64,000 nt of DNA from Citrobacter werkmanii NBRC 105721 (GTDB lineage Bacteria; Pseudomonadota; Gammaproteobacteria; Enterobacterales; Enterobacteriaceae), in assembly GCA_000759755.1 (NCBI GenBank), contig BBMW01000007.1, forward strand, positions 186,001-250,000, read 5' to 3'. Shown piece after piece: positions 28,475 to 38,018 of this stretch. Position 1 is the first letter of the stretch. Every line of letters starts with the position of its first letter. The notes below the pieces were generated by a model that was not told the origin of the DNA, searched no databases, and saw nothing but the letters and a program-made list of their open reading frames with translations. Both the position numbers and the translations under genes were made by a program.

Positions 28475-29252
28475 CCCGCACTCCAAACAATTGATTTCTC
28501 TCAGGCAGAGCCTGCCATTGACGTTGCAGATGCTCGCTAATTTCCCCGCGCAACAGCTGTTCACGACTAACGTTATCCGACACGTTTCCCTGGTGCAGCG
28601 CGACGATGCGATCCGCATGGCGGGCCGCCAGCGTGAGATCGTGCGTCACCCATAAAACACCAGCCCCCTGTTCACATAAACCACGCAACTGCTCAAGCAG
28701 TTGATTAGCCAATGGCGCATCAAGCCAGGCGGTAATTTCGTCGGCCAGAATATAGCGGGCCTGACTCAGCGACGCGTGACAGGCCAGAACACATTTCGCC
28801 ATACCGCCCGAAAGCTGACGCGGGAAAGCATCTAATACGCTGGTTTCCAGTTGACTACGCTGGAGCAATTTTTCTATTTTTCCGGCATTCCAGGTTTGGC
28901 CGGAGAGCTGACTTGCTCTACGTAAATGCTTTTCAATTGAGAGCAGCGGATTCAGCGCCTGAACGCCTTGCGGGACATAGCTGAAGGTATTGCCCCGACA
29001 TTCGCGGATGTCTTGACTGTTCAGCATTTTGCCATCAAGGGTTATGGCGCCGTGCAGACGCAAATTTTCCGGTAAAAGATCGAGCAGACATTGCAGGAGC
29101 AAACTTTTCCCTTCACCGCTTCCCCCAACTAAAGCCACCATCTGGCCGGGTGCAACGTCGAAAGAGATATCCTGCAACAGCGGAGACCATTTTCTCGCGC
29201 CGAACCAACGATAACGCGCCACGTCCAGCGAGACCTGTTTCAAACTCAACAT
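28458..29252 (-). CDS. Nickel/peptide-type ABC importer, first ATPase
   Basis: A 264-residue ATP-binding subunit of the NikD/DppD kind on the cytoplasmic face. Walker A GGSGEGKS, signature LSGGM, Walker B YILADEITAWLD and H-loop WVTHD are visible. Overlaps the end of the upstream permease gene by seven bases, so translation is coupled. Pairs with the shorter ATPase that follows. Confidence 0.9.
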   Translation of the reverse strand: MLSLKQVSLDVARYRWFGARKWSPLLQDISFDVAPGQMVALVGGSGEGKSLLLQCLLDLLPENLRLHGAITLDGKMLNSQDIRECRGNTFSYVPQGVQALNPLLSIEKHLRRASQLSGQTWNAGKIEKLLQRSQLETSVLDAFPRQLSGGMAKCVLACHASLSQARYILADEITAWLDAPLANQLLEQLRGLCEQGAGVLWVTHDLTLAARHADRIVALHQGNVSDNVSREQLLRGEISEHLQRQWQALPERNQLFGVRDAVLS

Positions 29253-30058
29253 ATGTCACCTCGCAACCATAAACGATGCACTGCCCTCGCGAGCTGATCG
29301 AATAACATCACCAGGCTGAATAACATCAGCCCCGGAAACAACACTAACCACCAGTCGCCATGACTGATGAACCGCAGAGCATCCGCCAGCAGCAGGCCCA
29401 ACGAGGGTTCATGCGGCGCTAGTCCAAAACCAAGGAAACTCAACGCCGCGCTGTGTAGCACCGCATGGGGAAACATCAGCAATGTCCCCGTGAGCCATTG
29501 GGGTAACAATGCCGGTAGATAGTGATGTCGCCAGCAGTAAAAATGACCATGTCCCAGACGCCATGTCAGCGTCAGATAATCGCTATGGGCAACGCGCTCG
29601 GCCTCAGCACGCAGAATCAATGCGAGGCGCGGCCAGTGGGTTAGCGCCACCGCCATGATCACCCCACTTTTCCCGCCGCCCAGCGTAAAACAAATCAAAA
29701 TAAGCAGCAGCAGATGCGGCATCGACAGCATGGCATCAGTTATCAGACGCATAAGCACGTCTAGTCGAGGATGCAGGCGCGAAACCGCCGCCATAATTAA
29801 CGCAATGAAGCCGCTGCACAAGGCCGCGCCAATACCAATTTGCAGACTGGTTAATGCCCCCTGAAAGCAACGCACCCACAGATCGCGACCGAGGTTATCG
29901 GTACCGAACCAGTACAGCGCATCGGGGGGCAGATGACGGGCAAGTAAATTCACGCTCAACGGGTTGTCCAGCGTGGCTGCGCCATACACCGCAATGATTA
30001 GCAGGCAGCTAAAAGACAGCACCAGACGAATAAGCGTCGGCGTCGGATTATAGAGCAT
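29246..30058 (-). CDS. Nickel/peptide-type ABC importer, permease C
   Basis: About 270 residues, the DppC/NikC-type inner-membrane permease. It has about six helices and the usual N-terminal segment followed by YWFGTDNLGRDLWVR, the family signature. The coupling helix lies in the region AEAERVAHSDYLTLTWRLG. I chose the ATG at 30058 (MLYNPTP), preceded by GGAG, over the GTG at 30076. The first gene codons overlap the end of the B permease gene. Confidence 0.88.
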   Translation of the reverse strand: MLYNPTPTLIRLVLSFSCLLIIAVYGAATLDNPLSVNLLARHLPPDALYWFGTDNLGRDLWVRCFQGALTSLQIGIGAALCSGFIALIMAAVSRLHPRLDVLMRLITDAMLSMPHLLLLILICFTLGGGKSGVIMAVALTHWPRLALILRAEAERVAHSDYLTLTWRLGHGHFYCWRHHYLPALLPQWLTGTLLMFPHAVLHSAALSFLGFGLAPHEPSLGLLLADALRFISHGDWWLVLFPGLMLFSLVMLFDQLARAVHRLWLRGDIC

Positions 30059-31022
30059 CGGGTCGCTCCAGAGCACGGTTCAACACATGAACAAACCAGG
30101 TAGAAAGTGAATTGCCAATGAAAACCAGCACGGTGCTAAATAAGACGATCCCCATGAGTAACGGTAGATCGCCCCGCAATCCGGCATCAATGGTCGCCTG
30201 CCCAAGCCCGGGATAAGCAAAAACCTTTTCTGCCAGCAGTGCGCCCCCCAACAGTTCTCCCAGCGAGGCGAACTGCAGGCACAGCGCGGGCGTGATAGCG
30301 TGGCGCAGAACCTGATGGCGCAACAGCGACCAACCTTTGTCACCCTGAGAGCGCGCAAAACGGACAAATTCGCTCTTCATGACGCTGGCGATACTTTCCC
30401 GCGTATGAAGCGTAATCTGCCCCAGCCCCAGCAAACTTAGCGCACAAACGGGAAGCACCAGATGGCGCAGACGCTCGGTTAGTGTCGCCATATCGCTGTT
30501 GTTGCCCGGCTCCCACGCACAGCATACCGGGAATACCGGCCAACGAACGGCAAATAACGCCAGCAGCAGCATGCCAATCCAGAAGGTCGGCAACGAGGAC
30601 AGCAGATAACTGAGACGACAAATTGCTTTATCCGGCCAGCGATTAAGGTAGCGTCCGGCGACAAATCCCATTGCCGTCCCCACTATACCGGAGAGCAGCC
30701 ATGCGCCGCTAAGCAGCGCGAACGAGGTAGCAAAGCGCTCCTTGATCACGCTGGCAACCGGCGCATTAAACAACATCGAGTAGCCGAGATCGCCCTGCAA
30801 TACCCGTATAAACCAGTTACCAAAACGCTCCCACAGCGGCTGGTCCAATCCCCAGCGAGCGGCGATACGCGCATATTGTTCCGGCGGCACGTGCAGGAGA
30901 TCGTTGCCGATATAGGCGCGAATCGGATCGACCGGAGAAAAGCTGAGCAGCACAAAAGTGCCAGCCGCAACCAGCACTAATAACACTATCAGCCGGAGAA
31001 AATGGCCCACTACAGACTTCAT
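30048..31022 (-). CDS. Nickel/peptide-type ABC importer, permease B
   Basis: About 324 residues, the DppB/NikB-type permease. It shows the typical N-terminal helix, FSPVDPIRAYIG, and GLDQPLWERFGNWF. The coupling region is RESIASVMKSEFVRFARSQG. The ATG at 31022 shares one base with the stop of the binding-protein gene (TGATG), a strong sign of translational coupling and the reason I prefer it to 31043. Confidence 0.88.
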   Translation of the reverse strand: MKSVVGHFLRLIVLLVLVAAGTFVLLSFSPVDPIRAYIGNDLLHVPPEQYARIAARWGLDQPLWERFGNWFIRVLQGDLGYSMLFNAPVASVIKERFATSFALLSGAWLLSGIVGTAMGFVAGRYLNRWPDKAICRLSYLLSSLPTFWIGMLLLALFAVRWPVFPVCCAWEPGNNSDMATLTERLRHLVLPVCALSLLGLGQITLHTRESIASVMKSEFVRFARSQGDKGWSLLRHQVLRHAITPALCLQFASLGELLGGALLAEKVFAYPGLGQATIDAGLRGDLPLLMGIVLFSTVLVFIGNSLSTWFVHVLNRALERPDAL

Positions 31023-32608
31023 CAACGGCAGGTCCAGGTCCATTCATCCAGATTATTGAGCAGTGACCAGCTCCCGTGAATTTCCGGTGCGCCTTTGCCT
31101 AAGTCAATACATGGATTTGCCAGGTAAGTGTGCTGAATATTCAATAACCATGCCCATGCGGCATCGCCCTGTACACCAGCGCCTTGCTTGCCATCCCACT
31201 CAACCTGTTGCCAGAAAGGCAGCGCTTTTTGCCAGTCCGGTGCATCAATAGCCTGTTTGAGATGCTCTTCAACGACAGAATTACTGTAGTAACCGGGATT
31301 GTAATACTCCACGCCCGCAGCCTGATTGCTGTAATGATGGAACAGCTCCATGGGATCCAGGCTTCCCCAACCAAACAGCGTCGGGTTGGCATGCATATGA
31401 CGCTCAACGGTTTCCCAGCTTCCGGATTGCAATGATACCTGGATACCCACAGGCTCCAGCATCGCACGGACTGCTTCGGCTAAATCCCGGCGGGTACTGT
31501 CACCGCTGGCATACCATAAAGTCAGGCGCGCCTCTTTGCCCTCTTTCACTCGTACACCGTCTTTCCCCACTTTCCAGCCAGCTTCCTCCAGAATCATTCG
31601 TGCTTTTTCGCTGTCGCCATCTTTGAACGCGACTGACTGCCCCTGCCATGGCAGGCCCTGAACCGCGCTATAGGCAGGGATCGCATGACCTTCCATAACC
31701 TGATCGGCGAGCTGCTTACGATCAATGGCGTAATTGATGGCGCGTCTGATCGCGACATCGGCTGTGATATCGTTACCAATTGGATAACCATTGGCGTCTT
31801 TTTTACCTGCAGGAATCATCGGGAACACAATGCCCCGGTTCTCCACGCTGTTACGCACCCACAGTTTCAAATTCTGCTGCTGAGGGGCGACCGCCATCGA
31901 AGGCGCAATACGTACTAATCCCAATTGCCCACTGCGCGCTGCGGCATAAGCGTTATCTTCATCAAGGAAAACAAACACCAGCTTGCTGAAATCATTTTTC
32001 TTACCGGCATACCAGGGGTTAGCCTCCACAATCAGTTGCTGCCCGGGTTGGAAACTCACCAACCGATAAGGACCTGCACCAATCGGATGTTTGGCGAATG
32101 TTTTTTCGTTATATAGCTTTGCCGGAACAATGCCTAAAGATCCCAGCACATTCACAAAGGTGCTCTGCGGGTTACTCAGTGTCACTTCTACCGTGCGGTT
32201 ATCTTTCAAACTGGCATGAGCGAAGTTCCCCATGTCAATTTTCCCACCGCTTTTTGCTGCTTTGTTATAGGTGAACACAACATCTTCAGCGGTTAGCGGC
32301 GAACCATCAGAAAATTTAAGGTCAGGTTTTAGCGTCAGCGTCCAGGTTTTGCCATCAGCGCTGGTCACCACCTTCTCCGTCAGCAGGTTTCCCCAGCTCA
32401 TATCTGCATTTTGTTTTAATAACGGTGCATGCAAAAGCAAATAGCTGCCATGACTCCAGCCCAACATCGGGTCAAACCCTTCCGTTGGCTCTGGTCCAAT
32501 CGCCAGTTTTAACGTCTGACCTGCGTCCGCATTCTGCGCGGCGAGGAGTGGTGAGGTTAATGCGAGAGTCAATGCACACGTCAGGAGTGCCAGCTTGCCT
32601 TTGATCAT
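31022..32608 (-). CDS. Periplasmic nickel/peptide-type solute-binding protein
   Basis: SBP family 5 protein of 528 residues that delivers the ligand to the permease. Signal peptide at 1-23 (MIKGKLALLTCALTLALTSP...). The body has the family pattern WTLTLKPDLKFSDGSPLTAEDVVFTY. The exact NikR operator 121 bases upstream indicates that the ligand is nickel or a nickel complex. Relatives also carry peptides or haem, so ligand identity rests on regulation. It is not a close match to remembered E. coli NikA. First gene of a five-gene operon. Confidence 0.9.
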   Translation of the reverse strand: MIKGKLALLTCALTLALTSPLLAAQNADAGQTLKLAIGPEPTEGFDPMLGWSHGSYLLLHAPLLKQNADMSWGNLLTEKVVTSADGKTWTLTLKPDLKFSDGSPLTAEDVVFTYNKAAKSGGKIDMGNFAHASLKDNRTVEVTLSNPQSTFVNVLGSLGIVPAKLYNEKTFAKHPIGAGPYRLVSFQPGQQLIVEANPWYAGKKNDFSKLVFVFLDEDNAYAAARSGQLGLVRIAPSMAVAPQQQNLKLWVRNSVENRGIVFPMIPAGKKDANGYPIGNDITADVAIRRAINYAIDRKQLADQVMEGHAIPAYSAVQGLPWQGQSVAFKDGDSEKARMILEEAGWKVGKDGVRVKEGKEARLTLWYASGDSTRRDLAEAVRAMLEPVGIQVSLQSGSWETVERHMHANPTLFGWGSLDPMELFHHYSNQAAGVEYYNPGYYSNSVVEEHLKQAIDAPDWQKALPFWQQVEWDGKQGAGVQGDAAWAWLLNIQHTYLANPCIDLGKGAPEIHGSWSLLNNLDEWTWTCR

Positions 32609-32728
32609 TATTTTATCCAGATTTGCGTTATGTATATGCCGCTTAACGATGCCTTGTCGTTAAGCAGTCTCCTGGGAAAGGGATTATGGCGAAGAGAATT
32701 GGCGAAAAAAATGATGCGGCGCAGAAAA

Positions 32729-32756
32729 GTATGACGATTTTCTAAAATTATCATAC
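32729..32756 (-). promoter_or_regulatory. NikR operator of the ABC importer
   Basis: GTATGA-N16-TCATAC, exactly the E. coli NikR half-sites and spacing. The arms extend to a perfect 10 bp (AAAAGTATGA / TCATACTTTT, 32725-32760). Read on the minus strand the right arm contains TATGAT, a possible -10 element, so nickel-loaded NikR would block transcription. Confidence 0.9.
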
Positions 32757-32962
32757 TTTTTTCTGATACTCCGTTATGAGTACGATATGAATCCCAGAAA
32801 CAGTTTAAAATTTAGCGATTTATTCATTAACATATTAATTTATATCCAATAGTTTCACATGAAGACTATTCTAATCCCTACCATTCCCTGCGCTAACTTA
32901 ATGACAACTTATGTATATTTATTCAAGAAAAACACCAGAAGTGACAAGTTATGTAAATTTGT

Positions 32963-32987
32963 AATGATAATTATTTGTATTATCATT
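32963..32987 (+). promoter_or_regulatory. Fur box of the TonB-dependent receptor
   Basis: Perfect 9-bp inverted repeat AATGATAAT-N7-ATTATCATT, very close to the Fur 19-mer consensus, 49 bases before the receptor ATG. Iron-loaded Fur should repress the receptor. Confidence 0.87.
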
Positions 32988-33036
32988 TCCATCAATTATC
33001 TTACTGCCTTTGAATTTTAACAAAGGAAGTTTGACT

Positions 33037-35124
33037 ATGCGTTTAAAACCTGTTGCCTCTGTCGTTCTGTCCTGTCTGGGTTTCACCAGCCCCCTGGTTT
33101 TTGCTGAAGATGTAATGGTCGTCACCGCCTCCGGTTACGAAAAGAAAATTACCAACGCAGCGGCCAGTGTTTCCGTAATTTCGCAGCAAGAATTACAAAC
33201 CAATAAATATAATGACTTAGGAGAAGCCTTGCGTTCAGTAGAGGGCGTGGATGTTGAAAGCAGCACCGGTAAAACCGGTGGTCTGGAGATCAGCATCCGT
33301 GGTATGCCTGCGAGCTATACCCTGATACTGATTGACGGTATTCGTCAAAACGGCAGCAGCGATGTAACGCCAAACGGCTTCTCTGCCATGAATACCAGCT
33401 TTATGCCACCGCTGGCGGCAATCGATCATATCGAAGTGATCCGCGGCCCAATGTCGACGCTTTATGGCTCCGACGCAATCGGTGGCGTAGTGAATATCAT
33501 CACCAAAAAAAGCACCGATAAATGGAGCACCTCCATCAATACTGGCGTTAACCTGCAAGAGAGTAATAAATGGGGTAACAGCACGGTCGCCAACTTCTGG
33601 TCCAGCGGTCCGTTAATCGCAGGCGTGCTGGATATGCAGGTTCGCGGGAGCACAACCCAGCGCCAGGGTTCAAGCGTCACCTCTTTGAGCGATACCGCCT
33701 CTACTCGCGTACCCTATCCTACTGAATCTGAGAACTATAATATCGGCACCCGACTGGACTGGAAAGCCAATGAGAACAATACGTTGTGGTTAGATCTCGA
33801 CTCTGCCAGACAGCGCTATGACAATGACGATGGACAGTTGGGCAACCTGACGGGGGGTTATGATAAAACGCTTCGCTATGAACGCAACAAAGTGACTCTC
33901 GGCCACGATACCGCCTTAACGTTCGGCACCTGGAAATCATCCCTCGGCTGGAATGAGACCGAGAACAAAGGCCGACAACTGGTCTCCTCCGCACTCACGC
34001 CGGAAAACGCTGGCCGCGCCGGTGATGCGCGTGAACTGAAGAACACTAACGTCATTCTGGACTCAGTGCTGCTGACGCCATTAGGTGACTCACACCTGTT
34101 AACCCTTGGTGGGGAATACTGGGATGCGCGAATGAAAGACGGTGTTGTACTGGCCAATACCGGCGAGACGTTCCACCAAAAAACGTGGGCAGCCTACGCG
34201 GAAGATGAATGGCATATACTCGACTCATTGGCGTTAACCGCAGGTACCCGTTATGAGCATAATGATGTGTTTGGCGGCCACCTGAGTCCTCGCGCCTATA
34301 TGGTTTGGGATGTCTCCGATGAGTGGACGCTCAAAGGCGGTGTTACTACAGGTTATAAAGCGCCCTCACTCAGCCAGTTGCATAACGGCATTAGCGGCGT
34401 AACTGCGCAAGGAACTGTTAATACTGTCGGTAACCCTGACCTCAAGCCGGAAGAAAGTATCAGCTACGAAACCGGGCTATATTATGAAAACGAGGCCGGA
34501 CTGAACGCCAACGTTACCGGCTTCTATACCGAATATAAAAATAAAATTGTCTCGTATTCTATCGATGATAATACCAACAGCTATACCAACAGCGGTAAGG
34601 CAAGGACCGATGGTATTGAATTCGCCAGCACCTTCCCTCTCTGGTCGGACGTACTGAGTTTATCCCTCAACTACACCTACACACAGAGCAAACAAAAAGA
34701 TGGTGATAATAAAGGCGCGCCGTTGAGCTACACCCCCAAGCATATGGCTAACGCTCGCCTGAACTGGCAGGCTACAGAAGATATGAACGCCTGGTTGAGC
34801 GCCCGTTATCGCGGTAAGGCGCCACGCTTTACCGAAAATTACGAGAACCTCAGCGCGGTACAAAAGGCGGTGTATGACGACAAAGGCGCGGATTTAAAAG
34901 CCTGGACCGTTCTCGATATGGGAATGTCTTATAAGTTGACCAAAGACCTGACGCTAAATACGGCAGTCAATAACGTACTGGATAAAGACTTCAGCGAAGT
35001 TAAACTGTACCAGGTGGGCCGTAATAGCACCTATGCAGGTGATTACTATCAGACTGCGCAATCCACCACTGGATACGTAAATCCAGGCCGTAATTATTGG
35101 GTTTCTTTAAACTATCAGTTCTAA
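33037..35124 (+). CDS. TonB-dependent outer membrane receptor, CirA/IreA-like
   Basis: A 695-residue ligand-gated barrel taking up metal chelates with energy from TonB-ExbBD. The signal peptide is about 1-23 (MRLKPVASVVLSCLGFTSPL...). A TonB box follows (EDVMVVTA), then a plug domain with EVIRGPMSTLYGSDAIGGVVNIITKK, and a barrel ending in the aromatic YQF. The plug closely resembles CirA, a catecholate receptor. Start chosen after AAAGGAAG. A Fur box controls it. It is divergent from the NikR-controlled ABC importer, sharing a 428-base control region, so a link to nickel chelates is possible but unproven. Confidence 0.92.
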   Translation: MRLKPVASVVLSCLGFTSPLVFAEDVMVVTASGYEKKITNAAASVSVISQQELQTNKYNDLGEALRSVEGVDVESSTGKTGGLEISIRGMPASYTLILIDGIRQNGSSDVTPNGFSAMNTSFMPPLAAIDHIEVIRGPMSTLYGSDAIGGVVNIITKKSTDKWSTSINTGVNLQESNKWGNSTVANFWSSGPLIAGVLDMQVRGSTTQRQGSSVTSLSDTASTRVPYPTESENYNIGTRLDWKANENNTLWLDLDSARQRYDNDDGQLGNLTGGYDKTLRYERNKVTLGHDTALTFGTWKSSLGWNETENKGRQLVSSALTPENAGRAGDARELKNTNVILDSVLLTPLGDSHLLTLGGEYWDARMKDGVVLANTGETFHQKTWAAYAEDEWHILDSLALTAGTRYEHNDVFGGHLSPRAYMVWDVSDEWTLKGGVTTGYKAPSLSQLHNGISGVTAQGTVNTVGNPDLKPEESISYETGLYYENEAGLNANVTGFYTEYKNKIVSYSIDDNTNSYTNSGKARTDGIEFASTFPLWSDVLSLSLNYTYTQSKQKDGDNKGAPLSYTPKHMANARLNWQATEDMNAWLSARYRGKAPRFTENYENLSAVQKAVYDDKGADLKAWTVLDMGMSYKLTKDLTLNTAVNNVLDKDFSEVKLYQVGRNSTYAGDYYQTAQSTTGYVNPGRNYWVSLNYQF

Positions 35125-35465
35125 TTTTAAAATGTTTTATTGGCAGGGCTATCTCTGATAGCTCTGTTCAAATACGTAACTGTTCGAGACCTCACTTATA
35201 TAGTATTGATGTTTCCGAGAAAAACACATTAACTCCCATATATTTTATCCACTTTAATGCTGACATTGATAAAATGTAAGCTGATATCGCAAGCAATCAC
35301 TAATGTTCTACAAAGTCGAAACAGAAAATTCATTACTCATTTATCTAACTAAATAATAGATAAACAGTCAGCATAATAGTGCCAGACATAAGTGCTGGTC
35401 GGATATGTACCAGCAGCATTAAAGAAGATCATTTGCTCTCTATCCCACACTATAAAATGGTAAAA
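35125..35465. other. Intergenic region before the bor-like gene
   Basis: About 340 AT-rich bases. An imperfect hairpin GGGCTATC/GATAGCTC near 35146 may end the receptor transcript but lacks a T run. A reversed PhoP-box-like pattern (TGTTTA-N5-TATTTA on the minus strand, 35350-35366) lies about 100 bases before the bor-like ATG. No gene seen. Confidence 0.4.
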
Positions 35466-35756
35466 ATGAAAAAGTTAATGATTGCAATTATTGCGGCAAC
35501 AGCTCTATCCGGTTGCGCTCAGCAAACCTTTAAAATCAACAACGGCATTGCAGAAAAACCCTCTCAGGAAACCAGACAGAATTTTTTCATTAATGGTATT
35601 GGCCAGTCACAAACCATCGATGCAGCTTCTGTATGCGGCGGTGCAGACAAAGTTGTTCGTACAGAAGTTCAGGAGTCTGGTATGGATGTTTTCTTGCGCA
35701 TCATCACGATTGGCATCTATACTCCTCGGGAAGCCAGAGTATATTGTTCTAAATGA
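35466..35756 (+). CDS. bor: Bor/Iss-family lipoprotein
   Basis: A 96-residue outer-membrane lipoprotein related to lambda Bor and Iss, which are linked to serum survival. Lipobox LSGCAQQTF with C16 lipidated, then the family pattern HHFFVSGIGQ-like (QNFFINGIGQSQTIDAASVCGGADKVV) and the ending TIGIYTPREARVYCSK. I prefer the ATG at 35466 (MKKLMIAII). An ATG three codons upstream also fits, and the open frame from 35379 is too long. Commonly prophage-derived, but no phage genes adjoin. Confidence 0.9.
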   Translation: MKKLMIAIIAATALSGCAQQTFKINNGIAEKPSQETRQNFFINGIGQSQTIDAASVCGGADKVVRTEVQESGMDVFLRIITIGIYTPREARVYCSK

Positions 35757-35884
35757 TATTTTAAGCAGGTGTTTTCAGGAATACCTGCTTAACTTTACTG
35801 ATGGTTAATAATATTGATCATTACTGAGAAATGGCATTAGCAACACAACAAACACCGTAATAAAACATAAGAACAGTTAAACAA

Positions 35885-36091
35885 TTAGTACAGAAATATC
35901 CCTTCCAGTATCAGTAAGTACGTTGCCAAAACAATAGCTCCGGCGATACCGCCTACAAACAGAACTGCAGCAATAGCTAATTGATCGCGGTTTGAGTACT
36001 GAACTCTAGTGCGCGCAGCCAACTTTTTCTTATGTACTACCGTCACTTCGCGACTTGAAGTGTGTCCCTTAGTAAAGGTTATATCAGTCAT
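35885..36091 (-). CDS. Small single-helix membrane protein, unknown
   Basis: About 68 residues (start MTDITFTKGHTSS at 36091). A polar, basic N-terminal half (VVHKKKLAARTRVQYSNRD) precedes one long hydrophobic helix, IAAVLFVGGIAGAIVLATYL. Looks like a tail-anchored inner-membrane peptide. Function unknown. It is isolated between the bor-like gene and the EAL gene. Confidence 0.65.
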   Translation of the reverse strand: MTDITFTKGHTSSREVTVVHKKKLAARTRVQYSNRDQLAIAAVLFVGGIAGAIVLATYLLILEGIFLY

Positions 36092-36257
36092 ACTGTTATC
36101 CGTTTGCTGTATGTGAGAACGCAAATAACCGCTACACAACTAAGGATATGCTCTTTGAATAACACAGTCTGAGATTCATCTCACGATAAAGAAAAAACAG
36201 GTTTTCTACGGCCAATTCCTCCCCATTCTCACTTCTATCAACAAGATACCTTCCATT

Positions 36258-37781
36258 TTATTCGACAAAAACCTTCACTTTGGGTTTTGAAAGCAGAATA
36301 AGAATAAACTCAGTAAAAGTGACCGGTTTATAAAAATAGTACCCTTGCAGGAAAACAATGTTGTTTTTGTTGAGATAATCAAGCTGCGCCTTCGTTTCAA
36401 CACCTTCAGCAACAATGCTTAATGACAGCTTACGTGCCAGGTCGAGGACACAATCTAAAATTCGGGTTGAATCAGGCAGGTCATTTACCCGTCCCACAAA
36501 ACTCTGATCGATTTTGATATAGTCAATGTGCAGATCATGCAAGTAAGAAAGTCCAGAATAGCCTGTACCAAAATCATCTAACGCAATGACAAAACCATTT
36601 TCATGAAGCGTATTGAGCCTCTGCACAAGATCATCATCCACATGCAACGGTTCTCGTTCAGTCACCTCAATCACCAAATTTAAATCATTACGGCTGAAAC
36701 TGTCTCTGTAGCGCAGGCACTCCTCCACAAACGTAGGGGAAGTGATATGGGATGCGCTGAAGTTAATTCCGACATGGAAGCCGGATGACAATTTGCTGGC
36801 GATGGAGTTCATATTAGCAGCGACCTGCCTCATCAAGCTTTGAGTCAGCGGCACTATCAGACCTGATTTTTCGGCAACTGGAATAAAAGAGGCCGGAGAG
36901 ATATACCCAGCCCTTGGGTGCTTCCATCTGGCCAGCACCTCGACACCGCGTAACGTTCCATCGCGACCATTTACGATTGGTTGATAAAAAGGCACTATCT
37001 CCCCTTTATCTATCGCTCTGCGCAACGTTTCTTCAGGGGTATCATCCTTATTCAAATATTTATCGATGGCATAAGCCACAGCGACCGAGATCAGCAGGAT
37101 GAAAATCAGAATTCCCAGACCATTAGTGACGAGCCTTTTTAAGCTAAATAATGGAGGCTGTTCGAAAATAATGCTGAAGGGATACTTTGCAGAATTCACT
37201 TGACCAGACTGCTGCGCACTCGCCTTGAAGACTTTCACTTCCGTCGATGAACCAAGCACTTTGTCGCCTACCCGCAATGAATAGGTCAGTCCTTTTAATG
37301 GGACATTCAATGCGCCCCGGATATGCACCCCACTTATCGTGATAATGATACTACTTGTTTGAAAATGAGTCTGATAAAGTAAAACGGGTATCTCATTCAC
37401 GGTATTTTGTGCAGAGGCCAACAGCAAATTCGTATCAGGTATCACGGGTATCTGTTTCAACAAGATCCGATTACCTGGCAGTGAGGTACACCAAACCTTC
37501 CCTTGCCGGATAATAATCAGCGTTCGTAAATGGGGCCGAAGCGCAGCTTCAGTTCCGAGCTGGTATTGGCTCTCCAGGTCGCATTTTTTTTCAGCGATGC
37601 GCTTAGCGGTACCCGTTGCCTGAAAAGCTTCATTAAGTATGTTGTCCATATTTTTCGCGGCATATCGTGCCCCACCAAGAGCTTCCATTGATGAGGAATA
37701 CCAAAGCTGCATATTGAGAATAAAAACACCGATTACGAACAGACATATCGCAGCAAGTATCGGTAACAGTGCTTTGCGCAT
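36258..37781 (-). CDS. c-di-GMP phosphodiesterase with CSS-motif sensor and EAL domain
   Basis: A 507-residue inner-membrane enzyme that should hydrolyse cyclic di-GMP to pGpG. It has two helices (about 5-25 and 222-245) around a periplasmic domain with a CSS-type redox motif, WCTSLPG; family members control activity through periplasmic disulfides. The EAL domain begins near 258 and has EVLARW near residue 280 and DDFGTGYSGLSYL, with metal-binding DD intact. EVL replaces EAL, a common active variant. Orthologous E. coli proteins include PdeC, PdeB and others, but I cannot assign which. Confidence 0.88.
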   Translation of the reverse strand: MRKALLPILAAICLFVIGVFILNMQLWYSSSMEALGGARYAAKNMDNILNEAFQATGTAKRIAEKKCDLESQYQLGTEAALRPHLRTLIIIRQGKVWCTSLPGNRILLKQIPVIPDTNLLLASAQNTVNEIPVLLYQTHFQTSSIIITISGVHIRGALNVPLKGLTYSLRVGDKVLGSSTEVKVFKASAQQSGQVNSAKYPFSIIFEQPPLFSLKRLVTNGLGILIFILLISVAVAYAIDKYLNKDDTPEETLRRAIDKGEIVPFYQPIVNGRDGTLRGVEVLARWKHPRAGYISPASFIPVAEKSGLIVPLTQSLMRQVAANMNSIASKLSSGFHVGINFSASHITSPTFVEECLRYRDSFSRNDLNLVIEVTEREPLHVDDDLVQRLNTLHENGFVIALDDFGTGYSGLSYLHDLHIDYIKIDQSFVGRVNDLPDSTRILDCVLDLARKLSLSIVAEGVETKAQLDYLNKNNIVFLQGYYFYKPVTFTEFILILLSKPKVKVFVE

Positions 37782-38018
37782 TCTTATATCCTGTGGCGAA
37801 AAATGAACACGTTAAAACGGACGTTGACTGAATCATGTTTGTCTCTACAGAGCATGGTCGACAGCAACATAAATCGCCATGAAGCCAATCACTTTTTCTA
37901 AATCTCATCATAACGCATTGATTAATAGTAAATAATCATTGTGCACTTTCAGAGCAATAGCAGTATTGCCCCACATTTAATTTGCTATGATGAGAAGGCA
38001 TAATCAGGAGGAGAGCAA

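Noticed and set aside
35350-35366. PhoP-box-like TGTTTA-N5-TATTTA before the bor-like gene
   Set aside because: Reverse orientation, one mismatch and no matching -10 element, so too weak to claim although bor-type genes can be PhoP-controlled.
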